NCBI GenBank assembly: GCA_030428355.1
Contig: JAUIBL010000002.1
Coordinates: forward strand, 113,135 to 177,134
Direction of reading: 5' to 3'
Origin: Alphaproteobacteria bacterium
GTDB taxonomy: Bacteria > Pseudomonadota > Alphaproteobacteria > Rhodobacterales > Rhodobacteraceae
Length of the DNA: 64,000 nt
A program made the position numbers and the translations under genes. Every line of letters begins with the position of its first letter. Positions within the stretch are counted from its first letter, which is position 1. Below, in pieces: positions 58,609 through 64,000 of this stretch. A model generated the notes under the pieces. It was given only the letters and a program-made list of their open reading frames with translations. It was not told where the DNA came from and made no database searches.

Positions 58609-59178
58609 TTACCGGCCCCAGGTGCGGACCGGGCCGCAATCCATGTGAACGAAGTTTGACCCCGAGTAGCGCCCGACGCCGCCCGCCTTGCACGCGGCTG
58701 CGGCGCGATACATCTGGTTCACCGACCGCGAATTCAGCCGCAGGTCCGCCGCCTGTCCCTTGAGGTGCAGCGAATTGCGCGCGACGCCCGAGGATTGGCT
58801 GCGCAGCATCGCATTGGTCTTGGGGCTGCGATAGCCGCTGAGCAGCATATAGGGTTCGGTCACGTCCAGCAGATTGTGCGCAGCCGCCATGATGTCGATG
58901 GTGCGCAGGTCGATGGATTTCACGTCGTTGGTGCGCCAGTCACGCATGAAGTGATGCACTTCCTTGACGGCGTCGCCGATATATTCGCCTTCGATCCAGT
59001 AGATCATGTCGATGCGTTCACCGGTCCGGCCCGAGTACATCTTGATCCGTCGGATGTCGCCACCGCCGCGCAGAAAGCCCGCCGCGTTCGAGTAGGTTGG
59101 CGCCGCAGTGAGTGCCGTTGCCGCAAAAGCCGCAAGCAATCCCCGGCGCGTGAAACCGCCAGATGTCGTGTCAGTCAT
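58609..59178 (-). CDS. DUF882/MepK-like M15 peptidoglycan endopeptidase
   Basis: 189 residues with a Tat-type signal (FTRRGLLAAFAATALTAAPTYSNA). The Zn-peptidase patterns SLHLKGQAADLRLN (His/Asp ligands) and FVHMDCGP (HxD) are those of the YcbK/MepK family, which in E. coli cleaves 3-3 (L,D) crosslinks in peptidoglycan. It is divergent from the L,D-transpeptidase gene 59535, the enzyme type that makes such crosslinks. Start ATG 59178 has ACAG upstream (weak). Confidence 0.9.
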   Translation of the reverse strand: MTDTTSGGFTRRGLLAAFAATALTAAPTYSNAAGFLRGGGDIRRIKMYSGRTGERIDMIYWIEGEYIGDAVKEVHHFMRDWRTNDVKSIDLRTIDIMAAAHNLLDVTEPYMLLSGYRSPKTNAMLRSQSSGVARNSLHLKGQAADLRLNSRSVNQMYRAAAACKAGGVGRYSGSNFVHMDCGPVRTWGR

Positions 59179-59534
59179 TGAAAACTGCCTGTCCCGTTTG
59201 TCACTTTACCACTTGTCCGTGTCGTTCCACGAACCTGCCGAATGCCTATCGTGCGCAGACTATGACACATCACGAATCTCAACAAAACCGAAAGTTCCGG
59301 AAAAAATCCCAGATCAAGGGTTTTCGGCGAGAATCTGCTTAAATTGTCCAACTGTGTTAAAGTTACGCTACACCCAGACCTGACCCCATACATGGCGATG
59401 CAGGCTGGTCGCAGGTCGCTCATAAAAGGAAGAAACAAACTTTTTGTGAATGGACAGCATTTTGCGCACCGGAAACATTGGGAACGCCAGATGCCGAATA
59501 TGCGTTGGCTGAACGTGACTTGGGAGACCTTTTG
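59179..59534. other. Gene-free region between MepK-like and L,D-transpeptidase genes
   Basis: 356 bp, lower GC than the genes around it. It must contain both divergent promoters. TTAA occurs at 59339 and 59357, but 14 bp apart, not the 7 of a CtrA site. No hairpin, tRNA or convincing small gene was seen. Confidence 0.6.
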
Positions 59535-61145
59535 ATGACCTACCGGATGTTTTTGCGTGGCGCAGCAGTGATGGCCCTTGTCGCGGCCTCCTCCCTGACA
59601 CCGCAGAGCGCGGGGGCGGTTCAGGTCACAGCCTACAAGCAGGCGGTTGCGGAAAACCTGTCCGGGGACGATCAGATCGCGGCCTTCTACCGCGAACGCG
59701 GGTTCGAGCCGGTCTGGACCGGCGGCACCGAGGCCGATCTCGAACGGCGCACGGCACTTCTCGAAGCCCTGAGCATGGCGCAGCACCACGGTCTGCCCGC
59801 TTCAAGATACAATGCAGAGGCCCTGCTGTCGCGCATGGCGACGGTGCGCAGCGGTTTTGACCGGGGCGCACTCGAAGTTGCGCTGACCGAACTGTACCTC
59901 GATTTTGCCCGCGACCTTCAGACCGGGATCATTGACACGCCAAGCCGCGTCCAGCGCGAGATCGTGCGCGAAATCCCGCGACGCGATGCGCGCTATTACC
60001 TGGACGGCCTGCTGTCGGACTCTCCGCGCGGCTTCATGGCGTCGCTGGTGCCGCAATCGCAGGAATATGCGCGGCTGATGCAGGCCAAGATGCGGCTGGA
60101 ACACACCATCGCGCATGGCGGTTGGGGGGCGCCTGTGGCGTCGGGCAAATACGAACCGGGCGACACCGGCGCAAACGTGGTCGCGCTGCGCGACCGGTTG
60201 ATCGCGATGGGCTATCTCGGCCGGACCGTGACCGCCACATACGACACCTCCCTCACCGAGGCGGTGCGCGCCTTTCAAGAGGCGCACGGCCTGACTGTCG
60301 ATGGGGTCGCCGGGGGGGCAACGCTTGAACAGATCAATATCGGCCCGCAGGAGCGGCTGAAATCGGTGATCGTCGCCATGGAGCGCGAGCGCTGGATCAA
60401 CAAACCCGAAGGGCTGGGCCAGCGGCACATCCTTGTCAACCTGACCGATTTCAACGCGCGGATCTTCGATGACGGAAAGCTGACCTTCGAGACCCGTTCT
60501 GTTGTCGGCCATCAGGAACTCGACCGCCAGACGCCGGAATTTTCCGACGAGATGGACCATATGGTGATCAACCCAAGCTGGTTCGTGCCGCGCTCGATCA
60601 TCGTGCGCGAATACCTGCCCAAGCTGCGCAGCAACCCCGGTGCCGTGTCGCATCTGGAGATCGTCGACAGCCGCGGCCGCGTCGTCAGCCGCAACCAAAG
60701 CTTTGCAGGCTATTCCGAACGCAGTTTCCCGTTCTCGATGCGGCAGCGTCCGGGGCCGCGCAATGCGCTGGGAACGGTGAAATTCATGTTCCCCAACAAG
60801 CACAACATCTACCTGCACGACACCCCGGCGAAAGACCTCTTCTCGCGCGAGGTGCGCACATACAGCCACGGCTGTGTGCGCCTCAACGACCCGCATGACT
60901 TCGCCTATGCGCTCTTGGCGAAACAGACCGACGATCCCGTCGGGTTCTTCCAAGCGCATCTGCGCAGCGGCGCTGAAACCCGTGTCAATCTGGATCAGCC
61001 GGTTCCGGTCCACCTGATCTACCGCACCGCCTTCACGACGCCCAAGGGGCAGGTCCAGTACCGGCGTGACGTCTACGGGCGCGATGCGGCGATCTGGGAT
61101 GCGCTCAGCGCGGCAGGGGTGGAGATCGGCGGCGTTCGCAGCTAA
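59535..61145 (+). CDS. L,D-transpeptidase (YcbB/LdtD-like)
   Basis: 536 residues: signal peptide ([19 protein letters not shown]), an N-terminal scaffold region (about 40-200), a peptidoglycan-binding domain ([21 protein letters not shown] then [14 protein letters not shown]), and the YkuD catalytic domain with [22 protein letters not shown]-like region [12 protein letters not shown] and SHGCVRL (catalytic Cys, near residue 450). It makes 3-3 peptidoglycan crosslinks in the periplasm. GGGAGACC precedes ATG 59535. Divergent from a MepK-like endopeptidase. Confidence 0.93.
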   Translation: MTYRMFLRGAAVMALVAASSLTPQSAGAVQVTAYKQAVAENLSGDDQIAAFYRERGFEPVWTGGTEADLERRTALLEALSMAQHHGLPASRYNAEALLSRMATVRSGFDRGALEVALTELYLDFARDLQTGIIDTPSRVQREIVREIPRRDARYYLDGLLSDSPRGFMASLVPQSQEYARLMQAKMRLEHTIAHGGWGAPVASGKYEPGDTGANVVALRDRLIAMGYLGRTVTATYDTSLTEAVRAFQEAHGLTVDGVAGGATLEQINIGPQERLKSVIVAMERERWINKPEGLGQRHILVNLTDFNARIFDDGKLTFETRSVVGHQELDRQTPEFSDEMDHMVINPSWFVPRSIIVREYLPKLRSNPGAVSHLEIVDSRGRVVSRNQSFAGYSERSFPFSMRQRPGPRNALGTVKFMFPNKHNIYLHDTPAKDLFSREVRTYSHGCVRLNDPHDFAYALLAKQTDDPVGFFQAHLRSGAETRVNLDQPVPVHLIYRTAFTTPKGQVQYRRDVYGRDAAIWDALSAAGVEIGGVRS

Positions 61146-61173
61146 ACCTCTCGGCAATCAGGCCGGAGGCACC

Positions 61174-62265
61174 ATGTCCTACACCATTGCACAGATCGCG
61201 GACGCCCTCGGCATCCGCGCCGAAGGCGATACCGCCCTGAAGGTGTCCGCCGTCGCCGAACCGGCGCAGGCCGGGGCGTCGGACCTTGCCCTCGCGATGA
61301 AACCCGAATTCGCCGAACAGTTGCCGCAGGGCAAGGCGCGCGCGGCGATGCTCTGGGACGGGGCGGATTGGCAGGCGATGGGGCTGGACGCCGCCCTGAT
61401 GTCGCCCCGCCCGCGCTACGCCATGTCCGGCCTGTCGGCGATGATGGATGCAGGGGCGGGCTATGCGCCCGGCCTCCACGCAACCGCCGTGATCGACCCG
61501 ACGGCACAACTCGGCGACGGCGTCTCGGTCGGGCCGTTCGCTGTCATCGGGGCTGGTGTCCGGATCGGCGGGGGATCGGTGATCGGCGCACAGGTCTTTG
61601 TCGGACGCGACACACGGATCGGAGAGGGCGCGCTGCTGCATCCGGGGGTCAAGATCGGCCACGGCATCACCATCGGCGACCGCTTCATCGCGCATTTCGG
61701 GGCCACAGTCGGTGCCGATGGCTTTTCCTTCGTCACCCCCGAACCCTCGGCCGCGGAAAAGGTGCGCGAAACGCTGGGGGATCAGGCGGGGGCGACCGCG
61801 CAAAGCTATGCCCGCATCCATTCGCTGGGCGGCGTCGACATCGGCGACGATGTGGAGCTTGGTGCCAACACCTGTATCGACCGGGGCACGGTGCGCGCCA
61901 CCCGCATCGGCAACGGGTGCAAGTTCGACAACCTGGCCCAGATCGGCCACAACGTGGTGATCGGCAATGATTGCCTGATCTGCGCCCAAGTCGGCATCGC
62001 CGGGTCCAGCCGCATCGGCAACAATGTCGTGCTGGGGGGGCAGACCGGGGTCAGCGACAACCTCTTCATCGGGGACAACGTGGTCACCGGCGGGGCCACC
62101 AAGGTGCTGTCAAATGTGCCCTCGGGCCGCGTCATGCTGGGCTATCCGGCGATGAAGATGGACAGCCAGCTTGAGATCTACCGCCAGCTCCGCCGCCTGC
62201 CGCGCCTGATCGCCGATGTCGCCAGCCTCAAGAAAGCGGTTTCAAAGACGGGTCCGAGCGACTAG
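61174..62265 (+). CDS. lpxD: LpxD, UDP-3-O-acylglucosamine N-acyltransferase
   Basis: 363 residues: N-terminal uridine-binding domain ([19 protein letters not shown]), then left-handed beta-helix repeats ([20 protein letters not shown] etc.) including GADGFSF and [15 protein letters not shown] with the catalytic-type His, and a C-terminal helix ([21 protein letters not shown]). It adds the N-linked 3-hydroxyacyl chain in lipid A synthesis. GGAGGCACC precedes ATG 61174. The ACP gene follows after 37 bp. Confidence 0.95.
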   Translation: MSYTIAQIADALGIRAEGDTALKVSAVAEPAQAGASDLALAMKPEFAEQLPQGKARAAMLWDGADWQAMGLDAALMSPRPRYAMSGLSAMMDAGAGYAPGLHATAVIDPTAQLGDGVSVGPFAVIGAGVRIGGGSVIGAQVFVGRDTRIGEGALLHPGVKIGHGITIGDRFIAHFGATVGADGFSFVTPEPSAAEKVRETLGDQAGATAQSYARIHSLGGVDIGDDVELGANTCIDRGTVRATRIGNGCKFDNLAQIGHNVVIGNDCLICAQVGIAGSSRIGNNVVLGGQTGVSDNLFIGDNVVTGGATKVLSNVPSGRVMLGYPAMKMDSQLEIYRQLRRLPRLIADVASLKKAVSKTGPSD

Positions 62266-62302
62266 ATCACGGGGCAGTTGCAACAGCCATCGGATCGGAC
62301 AG

Positions 62303-62563
62303 ATGAGCGTACAGGACCGGGTCATCCGCATCATTGCAGAGCAAGCCATGATCGAGCCGTCGGATGTGAGCATGACCGACACGATGCAGGACCTCGGGAT
62401 CGATAGCATGGGACTGGTCGAATGTATCTTCGCCCTCGAAGAGGAATTCGACATCGAAGTGCCCTTCAACGCCAATGAACCGGACAGCAGCGATTTCGAC
62501 ATCTCGTCCGTCGCCTCGGTGGTTGCGGGGATCGAGTCGCTGATCGCCCGCCAAAAGGACTGA
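62303..62563 (+). CDS. Acyl carrier protein
   Basis: 86 residues, with the phosphopantetheine Ser in LGIDSMGLVE (DSM motif, near residue 35) and EEEFDIEVPFN following. It resembles specialised ACPs rather than the housekeeping AcpP (which has the DSLDTVE form). Placed between lpxD and a ketoacyl synthase, it may carry acyl chains for lipid A or another lipid. The ATG 62303 follows a GGACAG sequence. Confidence 0.88.
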   Translation: MSVQDRVIRIIAEQAMIEPSDVSMTDTMQDLGIDSMGLVECIFALEEEFDIEVPFNANEPDSSDFDISSVASVVAGIESLIARQKD

Positions 62564-62569
62564 TCCGCG

Positions 62570-63778
62570 ATGAAGCGTGTCGTCATCACAGGGGCGGGCA
62601 CCGTCAACGCATTGGGCCTGACCGTACCCGCCACGCTCGAAGCGATGCGCGAGGGGCGCTGTGGCATTGGCCCCTTGGTGTTCCGCGATGTCGACCGGCT
62701 GGCGATCCAGATCGGCGCGCAGGTGCATGAATTCGACGAAACCGCGCATTTCAACCGCCAGCAATTGTCGCTTTACGACCGGTTCACCCAGTTCACCCTG
62801 ATCGCCGCGCGCGAAGCCCTGGCGCAGGCGGGGCTGGAGTTCTCGGGCGAACTGGCCGCCAAATCCGGTGTCGTTCTAGGCAATTCCGGCGGCGGCATGA
62901 CGACGCTCGACGAGAATTACCGCAGCGTCTACGAAGAGGGCAAGAACCGGGTCCACCCGTTTGTCGTGCCCAAGCTGATGAACAACGCCGCCGCAAGCCA
63001 TGTGTCGATGGAGTTCAACCTCAAAGGCCCGACCTTCACCGTCTCCACCGCCTGCGCCTCAAGCAACCACGCCATGTCCCAGGCCTTCCAGATGGTGCAT
63101 GGCGGGCTGGCCCCGGTGATGATCACCGGCGGGTCCGAATCCATGTTGTGCTTCGGCGGCGTGAAGGCGTGGGAAGGGCTGCGTGTCATGTCCAAGGACG
63201 CCTGCCGCCCGTTCAGCGCCAACCGCAACGGCATGGTGCAGGGCGAAGGCGCAGGGGTCTTCGTGTTCGAGGAATACGAACACGCCCGCAAACGCGGGGC
63301 CGAGATCCTGGCCGAAGTGGTGGGGTTTGCCATGACCTCGGACGCCTCGGACATCGTGATGCCCTCCAAGAACGGCGCCGCGCGCGCGATTGCCGGCGCG
63401 CTGCACGACGCCAAGCTGAACCCGCAGGATGTGGGCTATATCAACGCCCACGGCACCGGCACCGCTGCCAATGACAAGACCGAATGTGCTGCTGTTGCGG
63501 ATGTGTTCGGGGCCCATGCCGACCGGCTGATGATCTCGTCCACCAAGTCGATGCACGGGCACTGCATCGGGGGCACCGGCGCGATCGAGCTTCTGGCCTG
63601 CATCATGGCCCTGCGCGACGGGGTGATCGCGCCCACCATCGGCTACGAGGAACCGGATCCCGAATGCGCGCTGGATGTCGTGCCGAACGAGGCGCGCGAG
63701 GCGAAGATCGACGTGGCGCTGTCGAACGCCTTTGCCTTCGGTGGTCTGAATTCCGTGCTGGCGCTGCGGCGGGTCTGA
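62570..63778 (+). CDS. Beta-ketoacyl-ACP synthase II-like protein (FabF family)
   Basis: 402 residues. Active-site Cys162 in STACASSNHAMSQ, His in NAHGTGTAANDKTE and in STKSMHGHCIGGTGAIE with Lys before it; C-terminal NAFAFGGLNSVLALRRV. The N-terminal VVITGAGTVNALGLTVPAT is typical of the family. It extends acyl chains on ACP. It sits 6 bp after the ACP gene, so the two work as a pair, probably for a special acyl chain; lpxD just upstream suggests lipid A. Housekeeping FabF is not excluded. Confidence 0.92.
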   Translation: MKRVVITGAGTVNALGLTVPATLEAMREGRCGIGPLVFRDVDRLAIQIGAQVHEFDETAHFNRQQLSLYDRFTQFTLIAAREALAQAGLEFSGELAAKSGVVLGNSGGGMTTLDENYRSVYEEGKNRVHPFVVPKLMNNAAASHVSMEFNLKGPTFTVSTACASSNHAMSQAFQMVHGGLAPVMITGGSESMLCFGGVKAWEGLRVMSKDACRPFSANRNGMVQGEGAGVFVFEEYEHARKRGAEILAEVVGFAMTSDASDIVMPSKNGAARAIAGALHDAKLNPQDVGYINAHGTGTAANDKTECAAVADVFGAHADRLMISSTKSMHGHCIGGTGAIELLACIMALRDGVIAPTIGYEEPDPECALDVVPNEAREAKIDVALSNAFAFGGLNSVLALRRV

Positions 63779-63805
63779 GGCGGCAAGCCTGTTCGAACAG
63801 CTTGG

Positions 63806-63825
63806 CGGCATTTTCGAAAATGCCG
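63806..63825. terminator. 20-bp palindrome after the ketoacyl synthase gene
   Basis: CGGCATTTTCGAAAATGCCG is a perfect dyad beginning 27 bp after the stop. As a hairpin it has a very short loop (TTCGAA centre) and no T-run, so it may be a protein-binding dyad or a weak terminator. Confidence 0.4.
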
Positions 63826-63963
63826 GGCACCGTACGCTTGGTTTCCAGATCGTTAACCGATGCTGCGCCATACCCCTGCCCACGATGCGCATCGAGCGGG
63901 CAGGGTCACTCCCAGGCCGCGACACTTGAACTGACACTCTCTTGATCCCCGTCAGGGGCGACC

Positions 63964-64000
63964 ATGAGAAACCGGTTTATCAGGCCCTTGGCACGGGCAC
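63964..64000 (+). CDS. Possible start of the next gene (partial)
   Basis: ATG 63964 with AGGGGCG 5-8 bp upstream begins MRNRFIRPLARA and runs off the window. The short basic start resembles an inner-membrane or signal-bearing protein. Too little is present to name it. Confidence 0.35.
   Translation, partial: MRNRFIRPLARA

Noticed and set aside
59339..59360. CtrA-like TTAA...TTAA pair upstream of the L,D-transpeptidase gene
   Set aside because: The two TTAA are separated by 14 bp; CtrA sites need 7.
63779..63945. Continued plus-strand reading through SLFEQ/GIFEN after the ketoacyl synthase
   Set aside because: The frame is the shadow of the 3' part of the synthase gene extended by 167 bp and starts inside it; the protein-like words come from the palindrome TTCGAA.
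1..64000. tRNA, rRNA, CRISPR, insertion sequence or prophage
   Set aside because: No cloverleaf sequence, rRNA segment, regular repeat-spacer array, transposase or integrase was seen on either strand.

Overview
The window looks like a piece of chromosome from a GC-rich marine-type alphaproteobacterium, most likely a Rhodobacterales (Roseobacter-group) species. The basis is the gene content and order (C-P lyase locus, several TRAP/ABC uptake systems, cydDCABX with FNR-type boxes, an hmu haem locus with hemP, an Irr-type ICE palindrome) and strongly GC-biased codon use. I see no rRNA, tRNA, CRISPR array, transposase or phage gene. This is inference from families I recognise; no database search was run.

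Layout. 1-8241: end of a phosphonate (C-P lyase) operon, phnK(partial)-phnL-phnM, then phnC-phnD-phnE-phnE, a hexapeptide transferase, two half-size permeases and a GNAT acetyltransferase. 8253-10629 (minus): a small unknown protein, a TIM-barrel sugar-phosphate isomerase and a second PhnM-like amidohydrolase. 10982-17658: a LysR regulator divergent from a TRAP transporter operon that runs into a three-subunit HcnABC/opine-oxidase/D-hydroxyproline-dehydrogenase-like flavoenzyme. 17772-22917: an AcoR-like regulator with a degenerate ATPase domain, a flavin monooxygenase fused to an NTF2-like domain, and an AGE-family sugar isomerase.

22988-32293: an Rrf2/NsrR-like repressor divergent from cydD-cydC-cydA-cydB-cydX (cytochrome bd oxidase and its ABC exporter), followed by a DsrE-like protein and a sulfide:quinone oxidoreductase-like flavoprotein. 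FNR-type boxes precede cydD, cydA and the SQR gene, and three copies of a second dyad lie beside the cyd FNR boxes. 32316-43592: an iron/haem island with a TonB-ExbD-ExbD-ExbB operon, Dps, small conserved proteins, hemP, hmuTUV, hmuS and the outer-membrane receptor hmuR. Three promoters there share an 18-bp motif, and the dps promoter carries a perfect ICE (Irr-type) palindrome.

43643-56396: a dipeptide-type ABC transporter co-transcribed with an N-formylglutamate amidohydrolase and an aspartoacylase/desuccinylase-family enzyme, divergent from a LysR regulator, an M20 amidohydrolase, an unknown protein with a CNF-like Cys/His pair, an N-succinylamino-acid racemase-like enolase and a COG3375-like GNAT. 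Together these resemble a peptide/N-acyl-amino-acid uptake and D-to-L amino acid conversion system. 56548-64000: a GDSL autotransporter, a DUF882/MepK-like peptidase divergent from an L,D-transpeptidase, and lpxD with a dedicated acyl carrier protein and ketoacyl synthase.

The observations most worth following up are the CNF-like protein at 53979-54530, the ATPase-dead AcoR homologue with a perfect palindrome beside its presumed target gene, the shared regulatory motifs in the cyd and iron regions, the ExbD pair in which one copy has lost the membrane aspartate, and the split half-permeases in the phosphonate operon.
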